A stretch of 64,000 nucleotides of DNA from NCBI RefSeq assembly GCF_015546965.1, contig NZ_JADMUF010000004.1, positions 1-64,000 of the forward strand, in the 5' to 3' direction. The position numbers were made by a program, and so were the translations under genes. Below, piece after piece: positions 50,175-59,055 of the stretch. The DNA is from Collinsella aerofaciens. GTDB lineage: Bacteria > Actinomycetota > Coriobacteriia > Coriobacteriales > Coriobacteriaceae. The notes under the pieces are model-generated. The model did no database searches and was not told where the DNA came from. It was given only the letters and a program-made list of their open reading frames with translations. Position 1 is the first letter of the stretch. Each line of letters opens with the position of its first letter.

Positions 50175-51251
50175 TTACACGTTAAAGCGGAAGTGCACGA
50201 CGTCGCCGTCGGCCATGACGTACTCTTTGCCCTCGATGCGCAGCTTGCCGGCAGCCTTGGCGCCCTGCTCGCCGCCGAGCTCGATGTAGTCGTCGTAGCC
50301 AATGACCTCGGCCTTAATAAAGCCGCGCTCAAAGTCGGTGTGGATGACACCGGCTGCCTGCGGGGCAGTTGCGCCCTGGCGCACCGTCCAGGCCTTGACC
50401 TCCATCTCGCCGGCCGTAAAGAACGACTGCAGACCGAGCAGTTTGTAGGCAGCCTGGGCGAGCACGTCCAGGCCGGGCTGCTCCAGGCCCAGGCTCTCCA
50501 GGTAGTCGGCGGCGTCCTCGGGATCGAGCTCGGAAAGCTCGGCCTCGATCTTGGCGCAGATGGGCAGCGGCTTGACGCCGTCGATGGGCGCCAGGTCGTC
50601 GTTGAGCATATCCTCGTCCACGTTGGCCACATACAGAATGGGCTTCATGGTAAGCAGGAACAGGCCCTTGGCGGCGGCACGTTCCTCATCAGTCATCTCC
50701 ATGGACGCGGCTCGCTTGCCCTCGTTGAGCCAGGCAAGCAGACGCTTGGCAACCTCAAACTTGGGCATGAGCTCCTTGTCGCGCTTGGCCTCCTTCTCGA
50801 GCTTGGGCAGCTGCTTCTCGAGCGTACCCATGTCGGCCAGGATGAGCTCGGTCATGATGGTGTCGGCGTCGCCAGCGGGGTCGACGAACTCGCCCGTACG
50901 GCCCACCTCGCGCATGACGTTGGGGTCCTTAAAGTAGCGCACGACCTCGCAGATGGCGTCGGTCTCGCGGATGTTGGCCAAGAACTGGTTGCCCAGGCCC
51001 TCGCCCTCGTTGGCGCCCTTCACCAGGCCTGCGATGTCGACGAACTCGACCGTTGCCGGCACAATGCGGCCCGGGTTGACGATGTCGGCGAGCTTTTGCA
51101 GGCGGCTATCAGGCACGTCGACGATACCCACGTTGGGGTCGATCGTGGCAAACGGGTAGTTGGCGGCAAGGCCGGTCTTTTTGGTAAGCGCGGTGAACAG
51201 CGTCGACTTACCCACGTTGGGCAGGCCCACGATACCGATGGAAAGGGACAC
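50175..51251 (-). CDS. ychF: Redox-regulated ribosome-associated GTPase/ATPase
   Basis: The product is 358 aa. A GTG at 51251 is chosen because AGGAG lies 5 bases before it. [20 protein letters not shown] is the P-loop, [15 protein letters not shown] the switch region, and [20 protein letters not shown] the G3 motif. The G4 position reads [11 protein letters not shown], the usual NxxE-like change giving ATP preference. The C-terminal TGS domain ends [14 protein letters not shown]. It binds ribosomes and is universal. Length matches the family. Confidence 0.95.
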   Translation of the reverse strand: MSLSIGIVGLPNVGKSTLFTALTKKTGLAANYPFATIDPNVGIVDVPDSRLQKLADIVNPGRIVPATVEFVDIAGLVKGANEGEGLGNQFLANIRETDAICEVVRYFKDPNVMREVGRTGEFVDPAGDADTIMTELILADMGTLEKQLPKLEKEAKRDKELMPKFEVAKRLLAWLNEGKRAASMEMTDEERAAAKGLFLLTMKPILYVANVDEDMLNDDLAPIDGVKPLPICAKIEAELSELDPEDAADYLESLGLEQPGLDVLAQAAYKLLGLQSFFTAGEMEVKAWTVRQGATAPQAAGVIHTDFERGFIKAEVIGYDDYIELGGEQGAKAAGKLRIEGKEYVMADGDVVHFRFNV

Positions 51252-51365
51252 GACAGCTCCTTTTGGTACAAGTATTTCAAACTGCATAAGTATAGCGCCG
51301 CCGCAGCATCCGGGCTAATCCGGACACCACGGCGGCGCAAATGAAGCAGAGATTAGGGTCGCTGG

Positions 51366-52619
51366 CTAGTCCGCGAGCTTCTCCACTTGGTCGAGCATCT
51401 TGTCGAGCTTGGCCTTTGCCTCGGCCTTGACCTTCTGGGCTTCTTCGTGGGCCTTGGCCTTCTGGGCGGCCTTTTCCTCGGCCTCGGGATCGACGACGAC
51501 CAGGTTGGACGCATCGTGCTCAACGAGCTTGAGCGCATGCTCGGGGCACACCTTGACGCAGGCGCCGCAGCCCAGGCAATACGTTGACTCCAACGCAAAG
51601 CGGCCGCTTCCCACCAGATCGCAGGCAAACGTTGGGCACACGTTGACGCACTCGCCGCACGACGTGCACTTGTCAAAATCGCACTCCGGCGTGCTCACCT
51701 GCATATTCTGGGCAAGTTCGGGGTGATTCTGCAGCGTCGAGAGCACCAGCTGACGGCCATGCGTCAGCGTGCGGCGGCGCTTGGTCGTCGTGGTGCCGCA
51801 CATGGTGTTGAGCGTGCGCTCGAGCTGCGTGATCTGGTGACGGTGGGCCTTCAGCTTCTGCGTCACCGAGGCAAGTGCCGCCGTCGCCGGATTGAGCTTG
51901 GTCACGGTTAGGCCCGTGGTGCGGGCAATCTTATCCATGTACTCCTTGCGCTCGTACTCGCGGCGCTTATGGCATTTGAGGCTCTTGGGGTCGACCTCCA
52001 GGCCCATGCCCGTACCGGCCCACTCCTCGGCAGTAGCAATAGCCTCGCCCAGGATATCCTCGCCACCGGTGTTGCGGCACTTATCGCACACGCCCAGCGG
52101 CAGGTAGACGCTCACGTTGGGATAGTCTGCCAGCACCGAGAACCAGGTCTCGGCCGTAATGTCACCCACGCAGGCGACGACGACCTCGTTTTCGCGCGGC
52201 ATGCGCTTCAACGCACGTGTGCAGGTAACGTAGGCAGTCTCGTGGCTCGTAGCCGCCGAGACAATATCGTCGTAGAGGTTTTTGGGCGCCAGGCGCGGCG
52301 AGATAATCGCCTCAGTCGGGCAGGCAGTAGCGCACAGGCCGCACTTGCGACAGGTATCGAGAATCTCGATGGCGTCCTCTTCGACCTCGATGGCGTTGAC
52401 CGGGCACACATCCATGCACGCGGTGCAGCCACTCTTCTCGTTTTTGCAGGCTAGGCACGGAATGGTGTTTCCGCGCGGACGCTCCTTATAGTCGGCAGGA
52501 TTCCACTGCGGCGCCGACGGATCGAGCGCATCGGTCACGCCGCCAAGCGGGTTTTTAAGAAAATCGAAACCCTTGCTGATCTCGATAATGTCATCAAACA
52601 GATCGTGTTCCTGCGCCAT
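51366..52619 (-). CDS. Polyferredoxin-like 4Fe-4S protein
   Basis: The product is 417 aa. The ATG at 52619 follows GGAGG. The N-terminal part has IPCLACKNEKSGCTACMDVC PVNAIE-type clusters and CRKCGLCATACPTEAI. The middle region carries extra cysteines (VYLPLGVCDKCRNTG; LKCHKRREYERKEY). The C-terminal part has FDKCTSCGECVNVCPTFACD and YCLGCGACVKVCPEHALK, ending in a long charged alanine/lysine helix. It is soluble and probably passes electrons among unknown partners. It is monocistronic. Confidence 0.82.
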   Translation of the reverse strand: MAQEHDLFDDIIEISKGFDFLKNPLGGVTDALDPSAPQWNPADYKERPRGNTIPCLACKNEKSGCTACMDVCPVNAIEVEEDAIEILDTCRKCGLCATACPTEAIISPRLAPKNLYDDIVSAATSHETAYVTCTRALKRMPRENEVVVACVGDITAETWFSVLADYPNVSVYLPLGVCDKCRNTGGEDILGEAIATAEEWAGTGMGLEVDPKSLKCHKRREYERKEYMDKIARTTGLTVTKLNPATAALASVTQKLKAHRHQITQLERTLNTMCGTTTTKRRRTLTHGRQLVLSTLQNHPELAQNMQVSTPECDFDKCTSCGECVNVCPTFACDLVGSGRFALESTYCLGCGACVKVCPEHALKLVEHDASNLVVVDPEAEEKAAQKAKAHEEAQKVKAEAKAKLDKMLDQVEKLAD

Positions 52620-52770
52620 GCGCGGCCCCTCCCTGAGCAGTGCAAACAAGCGATAGATAATGATACGCTATCGGCCCACGCCTCGGGCAAATTACACGCG
52701 GAGCATCTTTGCGGCAAATAGCCCATGGCCTATCGCCGCCTCGATCGCACAAGGTCGATCGAGCGCCAAG

Positions 52771-53838
52771 CTATGCCTCGCACATGAGTTGCACGAGCTT
52801 TTGTTCGGTCACCTTGACCTGCTCGTTGGCCATATTACGCTCGTTTCTAAAGGCCGCATCCGCAACGCTCATCAGGTCAGCATCGGAAATCCCGCCAAGG
52901 CCCAGCTCCGCGAGCGTCGTCGGCAGACCGACGCGCTGACAAAACTCGAGCACCTGTTCAAGCTCGGGCGCACGCTCCAGGCGAAGCTGGACCACCAGAC
53001 CAAATGCCACGGCCTCGCCATGCATGGCCTTGCACTCGGGCAGGATCGTCAGACCGTTGGCAATGGCATGGGCAAGTGCCAGGCCGCCGCTCTCAAAGCC
53101 AACGCCCGAAAGCAGAATATTGCACTCGATCAGACGCTCAACGGCTGGTGATATGCGGCCCTTCTTGAGGTCACGCTTAGCAGCGACACCACACTCCATA
53201 AGCGTGTCGTAGCAAGCGCGGGCTGCAACCAGAGCCAAGTGCCCCGGCGTACCACCGTGTTCGTTGGTGCCCCGCACCGCAACGCACGAGCGTGCCTCAA
53301 AGTACGTTGCCAGCGCATCGCCCATGCCGGCAACCGTCATGCGCAACGGCGCTGCGGCGATCACGTCGGTATCAACCACGACCAAGTCAGGATTCTTCGC
53401 AAGCGCCAGGTAGTAGTCGAACGATCCATCTTCGTGATACAACACCGAAATCGCGCTGCACGGACCGTCCATCGATGCCGCCGTGGGGCACACGCACAGC
53501 GGAAGTTCGGCAAAGTGCGCAACGGCTTTGGCGATGTCGAGCATCTTGCCACCGCCGATACCGACCACCATGTCGCAATACTCTGCCTGGGCCTCCTTGG
53601 CCATTTCGACAACAGCCGCCTCCGTGCATGGACCGTTATAGATCTTAAAGAACGGCTCACTCATGCCATCGTCTAGGAATCCATCGACGATCTGCTTGCA
53701 CAGCCGGTCCTCGGTGCCCTGGTCAAACAAGACATAGGCGGCGCAGCCCAACCACGACAAATACCTGCCCTGGCGCGAAAGCTCCCCCGGCCCCTGAACA
53801 TACCGACCGGGACCGCCGTAAACCATAGGCAGCGACAT
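52771..53838 (-). CDS. GldA-like iron-containing dehydrogenase, divergent paralogue
   Basis: The product is 355 aa; the ATG at 53838 is preceded by GGGTGGGG. The nucleotide loop reads MVVGIGGGKMLDIAKAVAHF, VCPTAASMDGPCSAISVLYH follows, and metal ligands occur in GMGDALATYFEARS, ALAHAIANGL and KAMHGEAVAFG. The protein is clearly related to the downstream-numbered GldA at 53987 but has a different C-terminal end (NEQVKVTEQKLVQLMCEA). Substrate could be glycerol, a glycerol-like diol or sn-glycerol-1-phosphate-type alcohol. A palindromic repeat separates it from gldA, so it is probably transcribed separately. Confidence 0.85.
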   Translation of the reverse strand: MSLPMVYGGPGRYVQGPGELSRQGRYLSWLGCAAYVLFDQGTEDRLCKQIVDGFLDDGMSEPFFKIYNGPCTEAAVVEMAKEAQAEYCDMVVGIGGGKMLDIAKAVAHFAELPLCVCPTAASMDGPCSAISVLYHEDGSFDYYLALAKNPDLVVVDTDVIAAAPLRMTVAGMGDALATYFEARSCVAVRGTNEHGGTPGHLALVAARACYDTLMECGVAAKRDLKKGRISPAVERLIECNILLSGVGFESGGLALAHAIANGLTILPECKAMHGEAVAFGLVVQLRLERAPELEQVLEFCQRVGLPTTLAELGLGGISDADLMSVADAAFRNERNMANEQVKVTEQKLVQLMCEA

Positions 53839-53869
53839 ACAAGACCCCACCCTTTCACTCACTCAACAT

Positions 53870-53934
53870 TGGTGCAAACTAACCTGACCCCCTTGCACCA
53901 ACTTGGTACATTAGGGTCAGGTTACTTTGCACCA
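53870..53934. repeat. Palindromic repeat, GGTGCAAA/GGTCAGG family
   Basis: Arms 53870-53890 (TGGTGCAAACTAACCTGACCC) reduced to its core: GGTGCAAA and CCTGACCC, pair with 53914-53934 at 20 of 21 positions. The 23-bp loop contains TTGCACCAA. It lies between two dehydrogenase genes and has no T-tail. Confidence 0.65.
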
Positions 53935-53941
53935 TAGCAAA

Positions 53942-53974
53942 AAGGGGCAAAGCCATCTGTCGGCTTTGCCCCTT
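53942..53974 (-). terminator. Intrinsic terminator of gldA
   Basis: AAGGGGCAAAGCC (53942-53954) pairs perfectly with GGCTTTGCCCCTT (53962-53974). Read leftward it ends in TTTTTGC, just after the gldA stop at 53987. Confidence 0.9.
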
Positions 53975-53986
53975 CCTTACCTTAGT

Positions 53987-55087
53987 TTACTCATCCATAA
54001 GGTAGTAGTGACCCAGCGCGTCGGCACCCAGGATAGCGTTGGCGACCATCTCAGGCGTCACCTCAAACGGCATGTTGCACATGGTGTCCTCGGGCGCGCA
54101 CGCGGCCTCGGCAACAATCATAGCCTGCTCGCGCGTAACCTCGGCAACGCCAAGTTCCTTCATCGTGACCGGCAGGCCCAGCTCAATGCAGAAGCCCAAG
54201 ACTTCCTCGAGCTTCTCGGTCGGAGCGTCCTCGAGTACCAGCTGGACGATGGTGCCGAAGGCGACCTTCTCGCCGTGATACATGCCATGGCACTCGGGCA
54301 GCATCGTCAAACCGTTGTGGATGGCATGAGCAGCAGCAAGGCCCGAGCTCTCAAAGCCAATGCCCGAAAGCAGCGTGTTGGCCTCAATGATGTGCTCGAC
54401 GGCAGGCGTGAGCGCACCCTTCTCCAGCGCGACCTTGGCCTTGACGCCATCGGCCATGAGCGTCTCATAGCAGAGCTTGGCGAGCGCCAGACCAGCCATA
54501 CCGCCCTTGCCGCCGGCGCAGGTGCCGCCGTCGGCATCATGCGTCGCCTGGGCCTCGAAATAGGTTGCGAGCGCATCGCCCATACCGGAAACCGTCAGGC
54601 GCACCGGACTCGCCGCGATAACCGTCGTATCCATAAGGACAATGTTGGGGTTTGCCTTAAGGAAGAGATATTTATCGAACTGGCCGTCGTCGGTGTAGAG
54701 CACCGAAAGTGCCGAGCACGGTGCATCGGTCGAGGCGATGGTGGGGCAAATGATAACCGGGGACTCCAGGTAATAGGCGACGGCCTTCGCGGTGTCGAGG
54801 ATCTTGCCGCCACCGACGCCGACAATGATGTCGCAACCGTTGTCGCGGGCGAGCGCAACCAGGCGATCGACCTCGCCTTTGGAGCACTCGCCGTTAAAGT
54901 CCTCAAACAGCAGCTCGGCCTTAGCCTCGGCAAAGCCGCCCTCGATCTTGGCGCCGACGCGCTTCTTGCCCGAAGGCGTCACGATAACGAGAGCCTTAGC
55001 GCCGAGCGGCTCGACATAGGAACCGAGCTTGGCCAGCTCGTCCGGGCCCTGGATGTACTTGCTGGGGCTATTGAAAATTGCAGCCAT
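53987..55087 (-). CDS. gldA: Glycerol dehydrogenase
   Basis: The product is 366 aa. It shows SPSKYIQGPDELAKLGSYVE, the NAD loop DIIVGVGGGKILDTAKAVAY, PTIASTDAPCSALSVLYTDD, and metal-site residues in VSGMGDALATYFEAQATHD, AAAHAIHNGLTML and CHGMYHGEKVAFG. It oxidises glycerol to dihydroxyacetone with NAD in anaerobic glycerol fermentation. It has its own terminators on both sides. Two other members of the same superfamily flank it on the same strand. Confidence 0.92.
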   Translation of the reverse strand: MAAIFNSPSKYIQGPDELAKLGSYVEPLGAKALVIVTPSGKKRVGAKIEGGFAEAKAELLFEDFNGECSKGEVDRLVALARDNGCDIIVGVGGGKILDTAKAVAYYLESPVIICPTIASTDAPCSALSVLYTDDGQFDKYLFLKANPNIVLMDTTVIAASPVRLTVSGMGDALATYFEAQATHDADGGTCAGGKGGMAGLALAKLCYETLMADGVKAKVALEKGALTPAVEHIIEANTLLSGIGFESSGLAAAHAIHNGLTMLPECHGMYHGEKVAFGTIVQLVLEDAPTEKLEEVLGFCIELGLPVTMKELGVAEVTREQAMIVAEAACAPEDTMCNMPFEVTPEMVANAILGADALGHYYLMDE

Positions 55088-55116
55088 TTTTATCCCGTTC
55101 TCTAATTAAAAAGAAA

Positions 55117-55146
55117 GGGGCTCCGTACGGATACGTGCGGAGCCCC
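55117..55146 (-). terminator. Intrinsic terminator of the Fe-ADH gene
   Basis: GGGGCTCCG (55117-55125) pairs with CGGAGCCCC (55138-55146). Read leftward the tail is TTTCTTTTTAA, so it ends the transcript of the dehydrogenase at 55169. Confidence 0.88.
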
Positions 55147-55168
55147 TCGTTACGATAACAAGAGTCGA

Positions 55169-56392
55169 TTAGAAATCGATGTCGGTGTCGTAGTAGCAGG
55201 CCTTGAGAATCTTCTCGAAGTCGGCAGCCTTGGTCTCACGCGGGTTCTCCGGCGTGCAGGCGTCCTGCTCGGCGTTCGCGGCGATCTCGGGCAGCTTGGC
55301 GAGGAACTCCTCCTCGGAAACCATCTGCGGGTTCTCGGCGTCGACCTTCACGCCGCCATTCGCGTAATCCTTGATGGACTGCGGAATGTTGAGCTGGTCG
55401 TTGAGGTCGCGGATCTTCTGGACAAGCGCAGCGATGAGCTCCTCGTTGGTCTCGCCGGGAAGGTGCAGGATCTCCTTGGCCACGTAAGCGTAACGCTCGG
55501 CAGCACGGGGATCCTTGGAGTTCCACTGGATGACCTTGCCCAGGTACATGGCGTTAGCAGCACCGTGGATGATGTGACCGTTCTCGAAGGCAGCACCGGT
55601 CTTGTGAGCCATGGAGTGAACGATGCCGAGCAGGCCCGAGGAGAAGGCGATACCGGCGATGCACTGAGCCTCGTGCATGTGCTGACGGGCCTCATGGTCA
55701 CCAGCATAGGACTTGGGCAGCCACTCGACGATCTCGCGGATGCCGTGCAGAGCGTTGGCGTCGGTGAACATAGAGGCGAAGGTAGAAACGTAGGCCTCCA
55801 TGCAGTGGGTCAGAGCATCCATGCCGGTGTGAGCGCACAGCTTGGCGGGCATGGTGTAGGTGAGCTCGGGGTCGACGATGGCGACATCAGGGGTGATGTT
55901 GAAGTCGGCCAGCGGGTACTTGATGCCCTTGGCGTAGTCGGTAATGACGGAGAACGCGGTGACCTCGGTAGCGGTGCCGGAGGTAGAGGAGATGGCGCAG
56001 AAATGAGCCTTCTGACGCAGCTCGGGGAAGCTGAACGGCTGGATGATGTTGTCGAAGGACTCCTCGGGATACTCGTAGAAGACCCACATGGCCTTAGCGG
56101 CATCGATAGGCGAGCCGCCGCCGATGGCGATAATCCAGTCGGGCTCGAACTCGCGCATGGCCTCGGCGCCCTTCATGACCGTCTCGATGGACGGGTCGGA
56201 CTCGACGCCCTCGAACAGCTTGACCTCGAAGCCGCCTTCCTTAAGGTCGGCCTCAACGTCCTGCAGGAATCCGCCGCGGCGCATAGAGCTGCCGCCAGAA
56301 ACGATGATGGCCTTCTTGCCCTTGAGGTTCTTCACCTCGTGGCGAGCGCCCTCACCAAAGTACAGATCGCGAGGATTGGTAAAACGTCCCAT
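55169..56392 (-). CDS. Iron-containing alcohol dehydrogenase (butanol dehydrogenase-like)
   Basis: The product is 407 aa. The ATG at 56392 follows AGGAGG at 6 bases. It reads MGRFTNPRDLYFGEGARHEV, WIIAIGGGSPIDAAKAMWVF, CAISSTSGTATEVTAFSVIT, and the iron ligands in HTGMDALTHCMEAYVS and GIVHSMAHKTGAAFENGHII. It should reduce aldehydes or ketones to alcohols with NAD(P)H, disposing of electrons from fermentation. The codon choice looks highly biased, suggesting strong expression. Confidence 0.92.
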   Translation of the reverse strand: MGRFTNPRDLYFGEGARHEVKNLKGKKAIIVSGGSSMRRGGFLQDVEADLKEGGFEVKLFEGVESDPSIETVMKGAEAMREFEPDWIIAIGGGSPIDAAKAMWVFYEYPEESFDNIIQPFSFPELRQKAHFCAISSTSGTATEVTAFSVITDYAKGIKYPLADFNITPDVAIVDPELTYTMPAKLCAHTGMDALTHCMEAYVSTFASMFTDANALHGIREIVEWLPKSYAGDHEARQHMHEAQCIAGIAFSSGLLGIVHSMAHKTGAAFENGHIIHGAANAMYLGKVIQWNSKDPRAAERYAYVAKEILHLPGETNEELIAALVQKIRDLNDQLNIPQSIKDYANGGVKVDAENPQMVSEEEFLAKLPEIAANAEQDACTPENPRETKAADFEKILKACYYDTDIDF

Positions 56393-56890
56393 ACTGTGCC
56401 TCCTAAACAAGCCCCTCTTAGACTTGCGTATATAACGGAGCACCCGATTGGCTCCGTTAGGACCATTTTGTGCGTCGCCGGCGATAGCGACGCAATGTCT
56501 AAACGTCTCAACGCTCAGACAAACACTATTTTACCGTTCTGGTTGGTCAGTTATTCACCTAAAGCCAACAATGATGAAACGTTTTTTCTATCCCTGAAGA
56601 CCCTTGTGGGGCATGCATACTCCCAAGCTGGGCAAACGTTTTATCAGGGTTGACCACATATCCCGGGTAGGACTGTGCCCCTCCAAAATGTGCCCCGTTC
56701 GCCGCCAAAAATCGACCGTTTACGGCACTGTGATACCACCCGCGCAACCGAGGTGCCGACATTTGTGCGACATCCGTCTTCGTGGTGCAAAGGTGCAAGT
56801 CCAAGTGCGGCACCCCCGGTGTGCCACATGCGGGTAAACTAGACCTTTATATAGAGACATTTGAACCCTAACCGCAGCAAAGGAGGCCCC
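56393..56890. other. Intergenic region between divergent units
   Basis: About 500 bp without a gene. It contains promoter space for both flanking units, short GGTGTGCCAC/GTGCGGCAC inverted repeats near 56808-56828, and repeated TGTGCCCC segments near 56670-56697. A possible eroded palindromic element is suggested, no more. Confidence 0.4.
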
Positions 56891-57967
56891 ATGGCATTCG
56901 ATCCCATTCAAGAGGATTGCCATCGCCTCGTTCTTGAGGCCTTGCGCCGCGACAATATCCCGCTCACCGACGGTGCCGCCGTAGAGCGTCTGATGGAACA
57001 ATTCACCCGTAACCCCGCGCCGCTCATCGTGCACGACCGCGACCGCGCCGGGCATCTCATTGCCAAGGTGGTCGAGGCTGTCGACTACCGCATCCCCTTT
57101 ATCCCCGACGACGCCCAGGCAGAGCAAGAAGAGGCCGCTGCCGAGAACATGCTCCGCGAGGCAGCCGCGCTCGACCCGAGCAACTGGGATGCCCAGCGCA
57201 TGCTGACGGCGCTCACCGCCGAATCCAACGAGGAATACGTGCAGTATCTGGTGTCCAAGTGCGACGAGGTGGAGCACGATCTGGCGCTCAAGATCGCCTC
57301 GGCACAGGACCCCTACGAGCGTGAGGCCGCAGGCGACCTGACCCGCCGTCCCTACCTGCGCTGGCTTGCCGCCTTGGCATCGCGCGCGCTCATTAGCGGC
57401 CGCTACCGCATGTCGCTCGAAGCCGCAAACCGCAGCCTGGACTTTGCGCCCAACGACCCCGCCGGCGTCCGCCATACCGCGATGCTTGCCATGGCAAAGC
57501 TCGAATACCCTGCCGAGGAGCTCAAGCGTTTTCGCTCCGCCCACTCCGTGCCTTATCTTGCCAACACGCCGCTGCGCCGCCGTCCCAAGGACGCAGAGCG
57601 CGACTTGGACCCGTGGACGCTCATCGCACTGATGAGCGCAGCCTGGCGCGAGCTGGACTACGAAGGCGCCGAGCACTACTTGCGCATCCTCGCACGCTCG
57701 TGCCCGCACGCAGCCGAGGCGCTCTACTTCCAAACCGAGTTTCCCGATGGCGTCTATGCCCGCGTCAATGTGGGCGTGGGCTCCACCGATGAGCTCGTCC
57801 TTGCCCTGTCCGAGGCGACGCCGGTGCTGCAGGAGGGCCTAGGCGCGCCCGACAACGCCAGCTTTGCCGCCTGGGTCGCCACCAACGACATCGTGCGCTC
57901 CCAAATCGACGAGCGCATCCTACGCGCAGCCGAGCAGGGATTGCCGTTTAAGGGAGGAGACCTCTAA
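56891..57967 (+). CDS. TPR-like repeat protein of unknown function
   Basis: The product is 358 aa. The ATG at 56891 follows AGGAGG by 4 bases. It is helical throughout, with tetratricopeptide-like pairs (ENMLREAAALDPSNWDAQRM; ALISGRYRMSLEAANRSLDF; REDLDYEGAEHYLRIL-type helices near residue 250). A similar protein family, ST7-like, has such repeats. The stop TAA overlaps the next gene's ATG (TAATG at 57965-57969), showing tight coupling. The role is unknown. Confidence 0.75.
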   Translation: MAFDPIQEDCHRLVLEALRRDNIPLTDGAAVERLMEQFTRNPAPLIVHDRDRAGHLIAKVVEAVDYRIPFIPDDAQAEQEEAAAENMLREAAALDPSNWDAQRMLTALTAESNEEYVQYLVSKCDEVEHDLALKIASAQDPYEREAAGDLTRRPYLRWLAALASRALISGRYRMSLEAANRSLDFAPNDPAGVRHTAMLAMAKLEYPAEELKRFRSAHSVPYLANTPLRRRPKDAERDLDPWTLIALMSAAWRELDYEGAEHYLRILARSCPHAAEALYFQTEFPDGVYARVNVGVGSTDELVLALSEATPVLQEGLGAPDNASFAAWVATNDIVRSQIDERILRAAEQGLPFKGGDL

Positions 57968-59010
57968 TGGATCCGAGCGTCTACATCCCCGCCTATCTGG
58001 AGCGCACCTATCTGGCATCGCACCCCGAACTCACCGATGCAGCACGCGAGCTTGTCCGTAACGACATCAGCGCAAACCCTCACAAGTATGCGCAGACCGA
58101 GCATGCCCAAGCGCTGCTGTCCTATGCCGGTGTTCATCGTCATTTGCTTGACGAGCTTCGCCGCATCGAGGACATGGGCAGCGACGAGGAATTTGAGCAG
58201 ACGCGCAACCGCCTGTTCGACGACATGCGCGACGAGCTGCTCAAGATTGTTCGCGTCGATGCGCATGTCCTCGATGCCCAGCTGCTCGCCATCATCCTGG
58301 CGGACACGCCCGTCGACGCCTGTCTAGGCGACTTGATGAAGCTCGAGGCGACCACAGCCGATTACCTGCAGCAAAGCGTGCCCGGATTCGACATGGAGGC
58401 TCCGCACTACTGGGCCAACAAGGTGCTGGCAGACGGCGTGACGGCGGCCCATCTCACCGCAAGCGAGCCGGCGCTTATCGGGTGGCTCCACACGCTCGAG
58501 GCCATCTCGCAGCTGTGCATGGCGAGCGCTCGCTACCGTGCTGCCGTCAACTATTCTCGCCGTGTTCTTAAGGCGGAAGGCTATCCCACCCGAGCTGCAG
58601 GCACCGTGCTACTCGCCCTCGCTCGTCTGGAAGACGAGGACGGCTTTTTTGCCCTGGCCCACCAGCTCGAGGAGCAGATGGGGGCCGATGCCCTCGAGAA
58701 CTCGCCGTGGTATTTGCTCGCCCGCACGATCTTGTTGTTCAAGACAAATAAGATGCGCCCGGCGACACGCGCGCTGCGCGAGTTTGCCAACCGCTGCGAG
58801 GGCGGCGCATTCTTTTTGCTGAACCCCATGTATCAGACACCGTACCTTCCCTGCCGGCCCGAACCGCACGACCCCTGGGACCTTTCGCATCAGGCAGTTT
58901 GGGAAGCCGACGGCATCATCTCGGATACTCCCGACTTTGCCCCCTGGGCCAACGCTTGCGAAGACGTATCGCAGCTTGCCCAGGAATTTGCGCGCCGTTA
59001 CGGCTTTTAA
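57967..59010 (+). CDS. Helical repeat protein coupled to the upstream TPR-like gene
   Basis: The product is 347 aa, with an ATG at 57967 overlapping the previous stop. It is mostly helical: ASARYRAAVNYSRRVLKAEG and ALARLEDEDGFFALAHQLEE look like TPR pairs, and FANRCEGGAFFLLNPMYQTP near the end parallels the upstream protein's layout. The two may be diverged paralogues forming a complex. It lies 45 bp before murT-gatD on the same strand. No function is assigned. Confidence 0.72.
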   Translation: MDPSVYIPAYLERTYLASHPELTDAARELVRNDISANPHKYAQTEHAQALLSYAGVHRHLLDELRRIEDMGSDEEFEQTRNRLFDDMRDELLKIVRVDAHVLDAQLLAIILADTPVDACLGDLMKLEATTADYLQQSVPGFDMEAPHYWANKVLADGVTAAHLTASEPALIGWLHTLEAISQLCMASARYRAAVNYSRRVLKAEGYPTRAAGTVLLALARLEDEDGFFALAHQLEEQMGADALENSPWYLLARTILLFKTNKMRPATRALREFANRCEGGAFFLLNPMYQTPYLPCRPEPHDPWDLSHQAVWEADGIISDTPDFAPWANACEDVSQLAQEFARRYGF

Positions 59011-59055
59011 CGGCGCAAACGCCACGACCATGTCATTCACGTTAGGAACGACTTC

